This document shows, piece by piece, positions 1 through 9,580 of a DNA stretch of 64,000 nucleotides. Each line of letters starts with the position of its first letter. Within the stretch, counting starts at the first letter, position 1. The position numbers and the translations under genes are program-made. The DNA is from QHXW01 sp963768075 (GTDB taxonomy: Bacteria; Acidobacteriota; Terriglobia; Bryobacterales; Bryobacteraceae), in the NCBI GenBank assembly GCA_963768075.1, contig CAVYHD010000022.1, positions 186,001-250,000 on the forward strand, read 5' to 3'. Below the pieces are notes generated by a model, which saw only the letters and a list, made by a program, of their open reading frames with translations, ran no database searches and had not been told where the DNA came from.

Positions 1-927
1 AAGCGCGGCATTCTGGCAGAAACGCTGCGGCGTGTGGGCAAGATCGAGCCCCCGGAGGAGATTTCGGTCATCGCGGCGGGGGCTTGGAGCTATCGCAACC
101 GGGCGCAGTTTCACCTGCGGGGCACGGAGCTGGGATATCTGGAAGCGCGCTCGAACCGGTTCTGTGCGATCGACGAATGCCCCATCAGCTCGCCGGGCGT
201 GAATCAGGCGGCTGCGACGTTGCGGGAGATGCTGCGCGACCCGCGCTGGCCCCGGTTTGTGAGATCGATCGAGATTTTCACAAACGAAGATCAGGTGCAG
301 TTGAACGTACTCGAGAGCGAGCGGCCGGTGGCGCGCCGGTTCTTCGATTGGTGCGGAGAGAAGCTGGCAGGGTACGTCCCGGGTCCGCTGGACTACGGCG
401 CAGCGGGTGCTGTCTACCGGGTGAGTGGCGGATCTTTCTTTCAGGTGAACCGGTTTCTGATCGACCAGATGGTGGAGCGGGCGCTGCCGGAAGCGGAGGG
501 GGAGCCGGCGTTGGATCTCTTCGCCGGCGTGGGGCTCTTCTCGGTTCCATTGGCGCGCCGTTTCGCGAAAGTGACGGCGGTGGAATCGGGCGCGAGGGCG
601 GTACACGATCTGCGGTTCAATGCCGAGCGAGCAGGTGTCGCGATCGAGGCGCATCAGAGCGGCGTGGACGAGTATCTTTCGGGCGTGACGGCGAAGCCGG
701 ACTTTGTGCTGGCCGATCCGCCGCGCGCCGGCCTCGGGAAGAATGCGGTGCGAGAGCTGGTGCGGTTAAAACCAGCGCGGATCACGATGGTGGCGTGCGA
801 TCCGGCAACCCTCGCGCGCGATTTGGCGGGGCTTGTCGCGGGAGGGTACCGGCTGGCCAAGCTCACGATGATCGATCTGTTTCCGCAGACGTTTCACATT
901 GAGGCGATCGCGGACCTGACGCGGTGA
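1..927 (+). CDS. Class I SAM-dependent RNA (uracil-5-)-methyltransferase, 5' truncated by window edge
   Basis: Methylates C5 of a uridine in rRNA or tRNA with S-adenosylmethionine (COG2265, RlmD/TrmA family). The frame is already open at base 1, so the N-terminal TRAM RNA-binding domain and most iron-sulfur cysteines lie outside the window. Visible are the SAM loop LDLFAGVGLF (about 511-540), LADPPRAGL (about 709-735) and the signature ACDPATLARD, whose cysteine codon at 796-798 is the family's catalytic nucleophile. Which nucleotide is modified cannot be told from this fragment. The gene converges on the DUF420 gene with a 2-base gap and is not part of that operon. Confidence 0.9.
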   Translation, partial: KRGILAETLRRVGKIEPPEEISVIAAGAWSYRNRAQFHLRGTELGYLEARSNRFCAIDECPISSPGVNQAAATLREMLRDPRWPRFVRSIEIFTNEDQVQLNVLESERPVARRFFDWCGEKLAGYVPGPLDYGAAGAVYRVSGGSFFQVNRFLIDQMVERALPEAEGEPALDLFAGVGLFSVPLARRFAKVTAVESGARAVHDLRFNAERAGVAIEAHQSGVDEYLSGVTAKPDFVLADPPRAGLGKNAVRELVRLKPARITMVACDPATLARDLAGLVAGGYRLAKLTMIDLFPQTFHIEAIADLTR

Positions 928-929
928 GG

Positions 930-1346
930 CTAGAGCTTGTAGAGCATCAGGTAGACCACCACACCCGTAACGCTGACATAGAGCCAGATGGGGAGGGCCC
1001 AGCGGGCGATGGCGCGGTGTTTGTCGAAGCGGGACCTTAGACCGCGGCTCAACGTGATGATGGCGAGCGGGGGAACGGCGGCGGCGAGCGCGGTGTGGGT
1101 AACCAGGATGGTGAGGTAGACCGTTCGGAGAGCGCCGGGATGCCGAAATGGCACCGAGCCGACATGCGCGTGATAGATGAGGTAGCAGGTCAGAAACGCG
1201 CAGGAGGTGGCGAACGCCGCGATCATCACGCGTTTGTGATTCTGCACCTGCCGCCGGCGAATGAGAAGATAGCCCGACACGAGCAGGACCGCGGCGGTAG
1301 CATTCAGAACGGCGTTGACGGTGGGCAGATCGTGGATCGAGATCAT
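930..1346 (-). CDS. DUF420 membrane protein linked to cytochrome oxidase assembly
   Basis: A 138-residue integral membrane protein with about four hydrophobic segments (near residues 13-30, 42-60, 75-98 and 115-135). The conserved polar stretch NHKRVMIAAF and the H-x-G motif of HAHVGSVPFRHPG fit the DUF420 (YozB-like) family, which usually sits next to Sco and ctaA/ctaB genes. Its biochemical role is not known. Here it is the last gene of the respiratory operon, and its ATG (1344-1346) overlaps the Sco stop in an ATGA arrangement, which suggests coupled translation. Confidence 0.85.
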   Translation of the reverse strand: MISIHDLPTVNAVLNATAAVLLVSGYLLIRRRQVQNHKRVMIAAFATSCAFLTCYLIYHAHVGSVPFRHPGALRTVYLTILVTHTALAAAVPPLAIITLSRGLRSRFDKHRAIARWALPIWLYVSVTGVVVYLMLYKL

Positions 1347-1903
1347 GAATGCTCCCGCTCCAAGCGGCGAATGTCGACGATCAGGGCCCGAGTGGGATCA
1401 TCCTGGGCTGCGCCATAGTAGCCGCGGATCCTGCCCTGGCGGTCAACCAAAACGAAGCGCGTGCTGTGCTCGAGCGAACCATCCACGTTACCGAGCATAA
1501 AGCTGCGGCGATCCAGCGCATCGAGGGTCTTCGGATCTCCGGTGAGGAAAAACCAGCGGCCAGGTTGGGCGTGATACCGCTGAGCGTAGCCTGCGAGCAC
1601 CAATTGGGTATCGCGTTTGGGATCGACCGAGAAGGAAACCAGCCGCACGTCGGGGAATTCCGCCACGGCGGCTTGCAGGCGGCTCATCTGCGTGCTCATC
1701 CTTGGGCAGGAACTGGTGCAGTTAGTGAATATGAAATCGGCAATCCAGATCTTGCCATTGAGCGAATTGCGATTAAAGGGCGCGCCGGTTTGCGAGGTCA
1801 GGAGGAAATCCGGGACAAGGCTGTAAACCGGCATCGGGGTCTGGCGAAAACATCCGACACCCGCGATACAAAAGAGAAGAGCGAAAATGAGCGGAGCTTT
1901 CAA
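1343..1903 (-). CDS. SCO1/SenC/PrrC family copper chaperone (thioredoxin fold)
   Basis: Sco proteins deliver copper to the CuA site of cytochrome oxidase or keep its cysteines reduced, on the outer face of the membrane. The 186-residue product has an N-terminal export segment (ALLFCIAGVGC, possibly a weak lipobox), then the thioredoxin-like fold with the copper-binding CxxxC in FTNCTSSCPRMS and the distal ligand His in SLEHSTRFVLVD. The segment VSFSVDPKRDT is also typical of the family. The start is a TTG codon at 1901-1903, seven bases after the ctaB stop; I see no better start upstream. It lies between ctaB and DUF420 in a tightly packed operon, which supports an oxidase-assembly role. Confidence 0.92.
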   Translation of the reverse strand: MKAPLIFALLFCIAGVGCFRQTPMPVYSLVPDFLLTSQTGAPFNRNSLNGKIWIADFIFTNCTSSCPRMSTQMSRLQAAVAEFPDVRLVSFSVDPKRDTQLVLAGYAQRYHAQPGRWFFLTGDPKTLDALDRRSFMLGNVDGSLEHSTRFVLVDRQGRIRGYYGAAQDDPTRALIVDIRRLEREHS

Positions 1904-1910
1904 GCCGGAA

Positions 1911-2776
1911 TCACAGACCGGGCCTGTCGAGCAGCATCAGGCCATACAGCAGGGGAAGATAGAAAACAGAAGCCAGCAGCACACCACGGGCGCGCAACAA
2001 TGAGCGCTCGGTGGCGGCGCGAACGCCCGAGTAGAGGAACCAGCCACCGAGAGCGAGCGCACCGAGCAAGTAGAGTTTTCCGGACATGCCCACCAGGCCC
2101 GGCGCAGGCTCACGGGGATCAGCGCAAGACGCATAGAGCACGATCTGGCGCGCGGTGGAATGCCATCGGGCTCGACCACCGGCAGCATGCGGATGCCCGC
2201 GCGCGCGTAGTCTTCGCGGTACATCCAGGCAATGGCGTAGGAAGTGCGGGAACTGCCAGAGAAACAGGATGGCGAACAGCGTCCAGGCTTCGGGCGTGAG
2301 CGAGCCGGGGCCGCGGCGAAACCGATCATAGGAGGCATGGCGCCGGGAAGCGCTCCGATACGGTGGTCGAGAGCGAGCGCTGCTTCAACGGCGTGTAGAT
2401 GAACAGATAGCTGCCCAGCGTGAACGCGCCGAGCACGGCCGGTAAGCATATTGACGCACCAGGCCAGTTCGCGCGAATCCAGCAACGGCCAGCGCAATGC
2501 CGAACCACAGCGCGCGGTGGCGGATCATTCGGCCGGCGGGAAGCGGGCGATCTGCGGTGCGCCGCATCTTGCGTGTCCGCGTCGCGCTCATACCACTGAT
2601 TGAGCGCGGCGGTGCCGGAAGCGATCAGACCCGTGCCGAGCAGCGTATGCAGCAGGGCCCAGCCAGTGGACGTGCCAGAACGACTGTCCGCGCAGGCCGA
2701 AGAAATAGCCAACGCCCGTGCTCATCAGGATGAGCCAGGTGATGCGCGGTTTGGTGAGGGCGATGTAGTCCCTCAT
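1911..2776 (-). CDS. ctaB: Protoheme IX farnesyltransferase (heme O synthase), broken by several frame changes
   Basis: Adds a farnesyl group to heme B to make heme O, a precursor of the heme A of cytochrome oxidase. It is an inner-membrane enzyme of the UbiA superfamily. The start at 2774-2776 gives MRDYIALTKPRITWLILMST, typical of CtaB. Homology then jumps between frames: GTAALNQWYERDAD (the Asp-rich prenyl-binding motif), KMRRTADRPLPAGR, TLGSYLFIYTPLKQRS, GALPGAMPPMIGFAA, AIAWMYREDYARAG and the C-terminal membrane segments ending MLLDRPGL. At least six frame changes in under 900 bases are needed to join them. All family blocks are present and in order, so this is probably an intact gene with consensus errors. 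Confidence 0.82.
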
Positions 2777-2815
2777 GCGGAAGAGACCGCCGTCGCCTTC
2801 GGTCGGCGAATTCCG

Positions 2816-3697
2816 TCAGCCGGGCGCCGGCACATTGCGGCGTACCAGAATGGCGAGCACGACGCTCGCGGCCAGTGTCAAGCGCTCCCACCGCGACGTG
2901 CAGCACCGTGAAGCGTCACCATCACCGGCATGGGCTGCGGAGCATCGGCATAGGCAATCCGGCTCATAAAGGCCGCGATGCCCAGGAACACCTGGCAGAA
3001 ACGTGATCGCCAGCAGAGCCAGCGCGGCCACTCGCAATTCACGGTTGTCCGCGTAGTGCAGCAGGATTCGCAAGTGAAATCCAAAGTACCATGCCCGTGA
3101 CGAGCGGTGCGCCGATCGATATGATAGATGGATCCCGATGGCCTTGTGGCGCGCGGCAGCGCCCAGCGCAAGCTGGCCGAACACGCAAACAGGCGCGGCC
3201 AGCGCGAGCCAGTGCAACGGCGGCGCACCGGTGTCATCGACGATCCGGGCGCCGCCGCAGCCAGCCATTCCGAAGTGAACAGGGCCATGGCAACCGTGGT
3301 CGAGAAGAAAAGCTGCGCGAGGCAGGCGTGCGCCGATGCTAATCCACCAGGGCAGCAGCAAAATGACGGTCAGCCCGCCCAGCACGCCCTGCACAATCAC
3401 GGCTACCAGCGCGATCCAGCCGAGCCATCGCAGCCACCTGCGGCGCTCCGGCGCGCAACAGCCAGATGGCCATCGACACAATCGTGAGCAAGTCCGACCG
3501 TCGTGGCCACCATGCGATGGCCGTGCTCATAAAGGATGCCGCCTTCCATGGGCGGGCATCAGCTTGCCATAGGAGAGCGGCCAGTCGGGGACCGAAAGGC
3601 CCGCGTCGTTGCTGGTGACCAGGCCGCCGGCCACTACCAGAAACAGCGTACAGAGAGACCAGAGAACCGCATAGCGGTGCAGCCAAAGATTGCTCAT
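2816..3697 (-). CDS. ctaA: Heme A synthase (CtaA/COX15 family), broken by frame changes
   Basis: Oxidises the C8 methyl of heme O to make heme A, in the membrane. The probable start is ATG at 3695-3697 (MSNLWLHRYAVLW). Recognisable pieces in different frames are HRYAVLW, the GGLVTSNDAGLSVPDWP-type segment around 3600-3640, HRMVATTVGLLTI (3480-3530), LGWIALVAVIVQGVLGGLTV (around 3365-3430), HW and H-rich pieces near 3120-3200, and LAILVRR at the C end. They can be joined only with several frame changes. The gene is immediately upstream of ctaB in transcription order and 12 bases downstream of the lipoprotein gene. Pairing with ctaB and Sco supports the call even though no single frame is complete. 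Confidence 0.75.
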
Positions 3698-3709
3698 GCG
3701 GTGATTCGA

Positions 3710-4480
3710 TTATCCTTTGAAGTCGAAATCCTGCGATTTGCTTTCCTTGGCGCCGACGGTGATCTCGACGTCCTTCGTGCCGAACTTCTCCTGCCAGGCT
3801 TCTATCGTGTACTTTCCCGGAGGCAGGCCTTTGATGGTGAACGTGCCATCATCGCCGGTCACGGCAAAGAAGGGGTGATTGACGACGCCGATGTAGGAAC
3901 GCATCCAAGGGTGTACGTTGCACTTCACGGGAATCATGACTTCCTCGCGCGCGAAACGCTTCACAAGCGCCTCACCCTTGGGCGGTTGAGACTGGTTCCA
4001 CTCCTGGTTGAGCTTGGGCAGGGGGTGAATATTGTGATTGGTCGGATCGTCGTTGACGATTTTGATGTCCTGATTCGCCATCACGCCGATCACATGGGGA
4101 CCGTACATGCAGCCTTTCTGGGCGATCTCCACGGGCGTGCTGGGGATGGGCCACTGGCGGTCAGGCACGCCGGCCTTGATCCAAACGAAGACGTTCTTCA
4201 GAGTGCCGTTTTCGTTGACCACGACTTCCTCGGACTTTTGGGGCGCCCCGGCATGGGCGCGCGCGCACGCGGGATTGGCCGACATATCGATCGTCCTCAT
4301 CACGGGCTTCTCACCCGAGAAACTCACCTTGCCGGTAACCGTCGCGGCGTTGGCTTCGTCGATCGGGGCGGCCGCGGGTGCAGCAGCCTCCTCCTTCGGC
4401 GTCTCGGGGCTCTTGCTTCCACCGCAGCCAACCATAAAAAGCGCGGATGCGGCCATCAGACTCACAAAAATGCGTTTCAT
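3710..4480 (-). CDS. Cupredoxin-like / carboxypeptidase-regulatory-like lipoprotein of the respiratory operon
   Basis: A 256-residue exported lipoprotein: signal peptide with lipobox FMVGC (lipidated Cys19), then a Pro/Ala/Glu-rich linker to about residue 45. The folded part has several candidate metal ligands: NPACARAHAG, CMYGPHVIGV, TNHNIHPLP and VKCNVHPWM. The last of these resembles the Cys-x-x-His region of plastocyanin-like proteins. The C-terminal part (about 210-245) carries GTFTIKGLPPGKYTIEAWQ, a carboxypeptidase-regulatory-like beta domain. It follows the multiheme cytochrome gene by 36 bases in the same operon, so a role as a periplasmic electron carrier or copper donor is plausible, but that is inference. 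Confidence 0.8.
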   Translation of the reverse strand: MKRIFVSLMAASALFMVGCGGSKSPETPKEEAAAPAAAPIDEANAATVTGKVSFSGEKPVMRTIDMSANPACARAHAGAPQKSEEVVVNENGTLKNVFVWIKAGVPDRQWPIPSTPVEIAQKGCMYGPHVIGVMANQDIKIVNDDPTNHNIHPLPKLNQEWNQSQPPKGEALVKRFAREEVMIPVKCNVHPWMRSYIGVVNHPFFAVTGDDGTFTIKGLPPGKYTIEAWQEKFGTKDVEITVGAKESKSQDFDFKG

Positions 4481-4516
4481 TTCAGCTAACGTCTCCTCTT
4501 CTTCTATAAGACATCT

Positions 4517-7500
4517 TCAACGCCCGGCGCCCGCGCCGGCGCTGGCGCGCAGGCGGTTCAGCTCGTCCGGGGTGAACTGGAACATGTAACGCACGAGAAG
4601 ATCGGCATGATCTCCAGCGTACGTTTGGAAACTGGGCGGCGTGGGTCCGGCAAAGACCCAGCGATCGCCATCCCGCCTGAACAGGCCGGAAGGCATGGCT
4701 GTGCCGGGCGCCATCATCTCCGGATGCACGATCCAGCGCTCGGTCCAACCGGGTTTCAGCCGTTCCCTGGCAATCAGGAAACTCGGAGCCGTGGCGTGCG
4801 CATCGTGTTTCGGATCGCCCGTCATATGGCACTTCAGGCAGGGCGCTCCTTCGCTCGCGAATAACTGCCGCGCCATGGTACGCTCCTGGTCGCTAACCAT
4901 CTCCATCTTCGGCGCGATGTAGGGGGCGGCTTGAGAAGACATGGCGGCGAAAAAGCGCACCAGTTTCTGGATCTCGCCATCCGAGAAGTAGAAAGTGGGC
5001 ATGCGGGCTTTGAGGTATTGTCGCACGCCGTCGCGGTTGGTGTCGGTATCGCTGAGCGAGGGGTTGGCCAGGAAGCGCATCAGCCATTGCGGATTGACGC
5101 GGGCGCCTTCGCCGATCAGGCTGGGCGGCTTCTGGTCTTTCCAATCGGGGTCCTGATAGCGGGCCAGTTGCATGAAGACTGTGCTCTGCCCGACGTGCAC
5201 CTGATGGCAGCCCATGCAGTTGTACTTGCGGACGACCCACCAGCCATCAATGATGTCCTGGCGCTGATCGGCGGGCTCGTAGTGGTAGCGCTCGGGCATG
5301 GTGGAATCCACCGACCCAAGCAGGAACGTCGTCACCTGATCAATTTCCGGCTTCGACAAATTGAAATTCGGCATCTTCAACCGGTCAAGTTTATTGGGCT
5401 TCTCCTTGCCCTCATCGTAGACGGCCGGATTCTGCAGCTTGTGCTCAAAGAAACCCTTATGCGTGTACCAGCCCTCACTCTCGGCTTCGTGCCCCATTAG
5501 CGCGAAATCCAAACGTTCGAGCGGCTTTGAACCTTCCTTGGTCAGCTCCGTTCCAATGCGCTGTTCTTCCTCCAGGCCAGCGATTTCGTGGCACCCGGCA
5601 CAACCGTAGTAGCGCACCAGGAACTGGCCTCGCGCTTTAAGTTTGGGATCGTCCAAGTAGTCCGCCGCGGCATACGTCACGCCGTCGTGCTTGCGCGTCA
5701 TCAGATAGCTCGCGATGTCTCGAGCTTCGTCGATGGTTAGCCGCAGGCTCGGCATGGGCGTCATCTGTTCAACCTGCAGTTCGTGACCGTCGTTAGGACA
5801 CTTGTCATGATCCAGGTCGAAGACGAACGGCAGGCCCTTCTTCTTGTAATCTTCGGCCGTCAAATCGCGCTTCTCGAACGGGCAGTACGGGAGCGTGCGC
5901 TCACGCGGGTTATGAATCCAACGGACGACGTAATCGTAGTTGTCCTTTTCCCCAACCCGGCTCAGATTCGCGGCGAAATCCCCGCCCTGCTTTTCACTGC
6001 CTTCACCCATTGAGTGGCAGGCCATGCAGCCGCGGGTTTCAAAGGCCTCTTTGCCTTTCGCCGGATCGCCCTTGGCTTGTGAAGCCAAACTGCCGGTCAC
6101 GCCCGATTGCCAGATGAAGGCGCCGACGGCTTTGATTTCTTCCTGATCCAGGCGGAAGGTGGGCATCTTGGTCCCCGGACGCCATTTGTGGGGGTCCTCG
6201 AGCCAGACGGGAATCCACTCCTTGTGCATCTTCATGCGGACTTCCTTCAGGCTGGGTCCGACCTTCTTGACTTCGCGGATGAGGTCGCTGGAACGGATGT
6301 CGGCCTGCTCGATCTTGGCGTCGAGACCGGTAATCCGCACTTTCAGGTCGTTGGCATGCTGATAGAGCTGTTGCGCTTCGTCGTTGTTGCGCGTGCGGTC
6401 GGCTTTATCGCTCGTGAAACCGATCTCTCGCGTCCACTCCGCCTTCTGCTGCTCGAGCTGGCGAATCTGCTGGGTAACAGAGGTCATCTCGTCGGGCTCG
6501 CGATCGAAACCCTCGTAGCGATGGCAACCCATGCAACCACGCCGGCGGAACGTCTCGCGCCCGGCATCCAGTGTAGGGGCCATCTCGGTCACGATTTCCT
6601 TCACGTGGCACTGCTGGCATCCGGCCTCGAAATTTTCGCGATAGTGCATGGGCCACAGCCAGAATTTGTGACGCCCGTGCGCCTTGAACACACTATCCAC
6701 GGCAACTCCATTGCCGCCGTGGCAAGGCGTGCAGCCGAACTTTTCGGGATCGTGAATCTTAAGCAGTTCGCGGTTAGGATGGCTGACATAAACCTCGCTG
6801 CCGACGTCCGCTTTGGTGAGAGTAACGGGTTCCCGGGTGCCCAGGTGGCAGGACTCGCAGCGATCCACGAGATCGACGTCTTTGATATGGATCTGCCGGA
6901 TGTGGACATCGAAACCCTGCATCTTAGTGACAAGACCGGCGAGAGTATCGGCGCTGACGTCAGCGATGCGATCGGAGACGTACTTGTCGCGCTGGGCACG
7001 CAGCTCCGTGGCGGGCTTCAGGATTTCGACTCGCTGCTGCAGGAGCACGGCCTTTTCGCTCTTCCAGGCTTGCAGCGTGGCGTCCATTTTCGTGAAGTCC
7101 ATAGGCACCGATTCGATCGAACCGTCCGGCTTCGGGAGTTTTACGGTGTGCGGTTCCTTTTTTAAATCCTCGATCTCCTGGCGCTTGGAGTTCTTGGAAC
7201 TCTCGCTGTCGGTGGTCTCGATCTGATAGGTCAGCGCGCCGATGTGGCCGCGTACTTCCTGGAACGGGTCGTTAAGAGCTTGAATGCGCGGCACCAGTTC
7301 CTGGCTAACTTTGTGATCGATCTCGCCAACCTGAGTGGCCACAGCCTTCTCGGCCGCTTGCATGTCACGATCGAGCTTCTGATAATCCGCCGACGCCCTA
7401 ATCTCTTTTTCGAAGCGCGCTTCGCCCGGACGCACGCCGCGGAGATACCGCGTGTAGACTTTGGCGAAGTCACTTTGATAGCTCTTCCAGGGGCGGATGC

Positions 7501-7627
7501 CATAGACCTCGTCCCACAACCCCCATCCGAGAGAAAGAAGCAGCAGCGCCGACCAGATGAGCAGGGGGCGGCTCAGCGACGAATGGACTACTGGATCCTT
7601 GTCTTGTTCTTGTTCTTGGTCGCTCAT
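4517..7627 (-). CDS. Eight-heme c-type cytochrome fusion, subunit of a quinol:cytochrome c reductase
   Basis: A very large exported cytochrome c (1036 residues from the chosen start). After a short acidic cytoplasmic tail it has one membrane anchor (LLIWSALLLLSLGWGLWDEV). Eight CxxCH heme sites follow at about residues 256 (CESCH), 298 (CTPCH), 336 (CQQCH), 364 (CMGCH), 533 (CMACH), 675 (CAGCH), 804 (CMGCH) and 929 (CLKCH). The first four are clustered; the last four are spaced like separate mono-heme domains. A charged coiled-coil stretch lies near 60-220. I chose ATG 7625-7627 because it overlaps the subunit IV stop as ATGA; the frame also has an ATG at 7651. The place after Rieske, cytochrome b and subunit IV indicates it replaces cytochrome c1. 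Confidence 0.9.
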   Translation of the reverse strand: MSDQEQEQDKDPVVHSSLSRPLLIWSALLLLSLGWGLWDEVYGIRPWKSYQSDFAKVYTRYLRGVRPGEARFEKEIRASADYQKLDRDMQAAEKAVATQVGEIDHKVSQELVPRIQALNDPFQEVRGHIGALTYQIETTDSESSKNSKRQEIEDLKKEPHTVKLPKPDGSIESVPMDFTKMDATLQAWKSEKAVLLQQRVEILKPATELRAQRDKYVSDRIADVSADTLAGLVTKMQGFDVHIRQIHIKDVDLVDRCESCHLGTREPVTLTKADVGSEVYVSHPNRELLKIHDPEKFGCTPCHGGNGVAVDSVFKAHGRHKFWLWPMHYRENFEAGCQQCHVKEIVTEMAPTLDAGRETFRRRGCMGCHRYEGFDREPDEMTSVTQQIRQLEQQKAEWTREIGFTSDKADRTRNNDEAQQLYQHANDLKVRITGLDAKIEQADIRSSDLIREVKKVGPSLKEVRMKMHKEWIPVWLEDPHKWRPGTKMPTFRLDQEEIKAVGAFIWQSGVTGSLASQAKGDPAKGKEAFETRGCMACHSMGEGSEKQGGDFAANLSRVGEKDNYDYVVRWIHNPRERTLPYCPFEKRDLTAEDYKKKGLPFVFDLDHDKCPNDGHELQVEQMTPMPSLRLTIDEARDIASYLMTRKHDGVTYAAADYLDDPKLKARGQFLVRYYGCAGCHEIAGLEEEQRIGTELTKEGSKPLERLDFALMGHEAESEGWYTHKGFFEHKLQNPAVYDEGKEKPNKLDRLKMPNFNLSKPEIDQVTTFLLGSVDSTMPERYHYEPADQRQDIIDGWWVVRKYNCMGCHQVHVGQSTVFMQLARYQDPDWKDQKPPSLIGEGARVNPQWLMRFLANPSLSDTDTNRDGVRQYLKARMPTFYFSDGEIQKLVRFFAAMSSQAAPYIAPKMEMVSDQERTMARQLFASEGAPCLKCHMTGDPKHDAHATAPSFLIARERLKPGWTERWIVHPEMMAPGTAMPSGLFRRDGDRWVFAGPTPPSFQTYAGDHADLLVRYMFQFTPDELNRLRASAGAGAGR

Positions 7628-8598
7628 ACGTTGAACCAGGGCGTCACCCAAACGTACTTAATGCGGAACACCAGCCGCGCGATCATCTTGATCGGCAGAG
7701 CCAGCATGATGATGAGAAAGGTCTGCATCACGACATACTGCAGCAGGCTCATGCGCTTGAAAATCTTTTGGACGAACGGCTGCTCCTTGATGAGCGTCCA
7801 TTTCCCAACCTTCAAGCTGGTGCCCGCAATCAGCTTGTGAATGAACCAGCCGGCAACCGCGGCGTAAATGCCGCATACGACTGCGCCGAAAAGAATCTTC
7901 GCGATGCGTGCCTTGAGACCGAAGATGTCCGGCAGATCGCGATTGACCGCAAACTCGAGCCGGTTATGGTCCCAGGTGGTGCCTGGCCAGAACCACATCC
8001 AGCCGGGGCCGCGAATCAGCGTACCGATGACGATCATCGTCACCCACAACACAATGAACCCGAAGATAAACGTCAGGATGGCGCTCTTCCGCTGTTTGAA
8101 GGTGTAGTAGCCGTTGCCGAGCGGATTGGCGTCGATATAGGGGATGGCCATCAGGCCGCCGATGATCAGCGACGGCATTACCACACCGGCGATCCAAGGA
8201 TCGAAATAGACCAGCATTTCCTGCAAGCCAAGGAAGTACCAGGGCGCCTTCGACGGGTTCATCGTGAGGGTCGGGTTGGAAGGCTCTTCGAGCGGCGCGT
8301 TCAGCGTAATCGACCAGACCATGAGGATCAAGGTGACGATGATGGCGGCGAGAAACTCGATGCGCAGCAGGAACGGCCAGACGTGCACTTCCTTGGCCCA
8401 GCCGGGCTTCCACGGCTGCGTCTTGCGATGATGCGTCTTAGCGAGCGCGGGGTTGGCTTCGAGCTGCGTAATCAATCGGTCGTTGGCAAACGCCTGCCGC
8501 AGCGCGTACCACGTGTAAAAGGGCACCACGAACATCAGCAGCACGATGGGCACGTTGTCCGGAAGGCTGATGATGGTCCAGAGCTGATGTAGATCCAT
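7624..8598 (-). CDS. Cytochrome b C-terminal domain protein (subunit IV-like) of the bc complex
   Basis: Carries the C-terminal part of cytochrome b as a separate 324-residue protein, as in b6f-type complexes, and forms part of the quinol-oxidising site. The motif NPSKAPWYFLGLQEMLVYF corresponds to the Qo-site PEWY region of subunit IV. At least five hydrophobic helices are visible, more than the three of plant subunit IV, including IFGFIVLWVTMIVIGTLI and VVMQTFLIIMLALPIKMI near the C end. The start MDLHQLW at 8596-8598 has a strong ribosome site GGGAGGGG about 8 bases upstream, just past the stop of the cytochrome b gene. The same frame stays open upstream into cytochrome b only because of a frame change there. 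Confidence 0.9.
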   Translation of the reverse strand: MDLHQLWTIISLPDNVPIVLLMFVVPFYTWYALRQAFANDRLITQLEANPALAKTHHRKTQPWKPGWAKEVHVWPFLLRIEFLAAIIVTLILMVWSITLNAPLEEPSNPTLTMNPSKAPWYFLGLQEMLVYFDPWIAGVVMPSLIIGGLMAIPYIDANPLGNGYYTFKQRKSAILTFIFGFIVLWVTMIVIGTLIRGPGWMWFWPGTTWDHNRLEFAVNRDLPDIFGLKARIAKILFGAVVCGIYAAVAGWFIHKLIAGTSLKVGKWTLIKEQPFVQKIFKRMSLLQYVVMQTFLIIMLALPIKMIARLVFRIKYVWVTPWFNV

Positions 8599-8615
8599 CG
8601 GCTGTTCCCCTCCCG

Positions 8616-9564
8616 TTAGTACTTTTTCGGTTCCTTCATCTCGGTTTCCAGCATGCACCGGCGCGGGCCCGGAGATCCCGCCATCTTTGCGCACGCGCCA
8701 GAAGTGCACCACCATAAACGCGGATGCAATGATCGGAATGGCCACGCAGTGCCAGATGTAGGCGCGCAAGCAGGGCGTTCGAATCCACAATCGATCCGCC
8801 CAGCAACCCGAAGCGAACGTCGTTGAACGGCGTCATGCCAAGCTGGTGGCCGAACGGGCCATCGTGGCCGAGCAGCGGCGTCGCGCGCGCCATGTTGGTT
8901 CCGACCGTGACGGCCCAGAAGCCCAGCTGATCGTCGGGCAGCAGATAGCCGGTGAAGCTGAGCAGCAGGGTCAGAACCAGCAGAATGCACGCCCACGACC
9001 CAGTTGAATTCGCGCGGCTTCTTGTAGGAGCCGGTGAGGAACACGCGGAACATGTGCAGCTCAACCATGATCACCATCAGGTGCGCGCCCCAGCGGTGCA
9101 TGTTGCGCAGCAGCTTGCCGAATGGCACGTCGTGTTCGAGATACAGGATGTCGCGGAAGGCCATGACCTTCGAGGGGTGGTAATAAAACATCAGCAGCGT
9201 GCCGGTGAAGACCAGCGTGATGTAAACGTAGAACGTCATGCCGCCCATGCCCCAGGTGTAGTTGTAGGCCACGGCGTCGCGATTGATTTTCGCGGGATGC
9301 AGATGCAGGAAGACGTTGCGAGAGCACGCCCAGCGCGCGGCTGCGCGGCGTTTCATCATGCTTGACGCGCAGCACGGATTTCCAGACGTCGGTCTTTTCG
9401 GGCTGCTTGAGAGCCTTGATCTCTTCGGCGGCCTGCGCTTGCACCGCCTTTGCGCCTTCCACCAGACGTGGCGACGCGGACTCTTCTTGCCGCCATTGCC
9501 GGGAACCGCCAGCTTCGCTGCCGTTACCGCCGCGGATTCCGTTGGTTCCGTTTCCTTCAGCCAT
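8616..9564 (-). CDS. Cytochrome b N-terminal (b6-type) subunit, frameshifted
   Basis: Binds the two b hemes of the quinol:cytochrome c reductase in the membrane. It begins at ATG 9562-9564 (MAEGNGTNG), five bases after a GGAGG ribosome site, with an unusual hydrophilic Gly/Ser/Gln-rich extension of about 70 residues before the first helix. Family blocks follow in changing frames: NYTWGMGGMTFYVYITLVF, MHRWGAHLMVIMVELHMFRV (heme-ligand His), LLSFTGYLLPDDQLGFWAV, TPLLG, then LRAYIWHCVAIP and FMVVHFWRVRKDGG (second heme-ligand His pair). Frame changes are needed near 9330, 9000, 8770 and 8655. The likely end is KEPKKY at 8616. All conserved parts are present, so sequence error is more likely than loss of function. 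Confidence 0.82.
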
Positions 9565-9580
9565 GATAGCCTCCATCTGG

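Noticed and set aside
1349..2299. 316-codon plus-strand open frame
   Set aside because: Antisense to Sco and ctaB; no conserved features.
1911..3697. ctaA and ctaB as true pseudogenes
   Set aside because: All conserved blocks remain in order and the neighbouring assembly genes are intact, so error in the sequence is a better explanation than decay.
3536..4489. 317-codon plus-strand open frame
   Set aside because: Antisense to the cupredoxin-like lipoprotein gene, which has a signal peptide and clear domains.
6107..7165. 352-codon plus-strand open frame
   Set aside because: Antisense to the eight-heme cytochrome gene; no ribosome site or family match.
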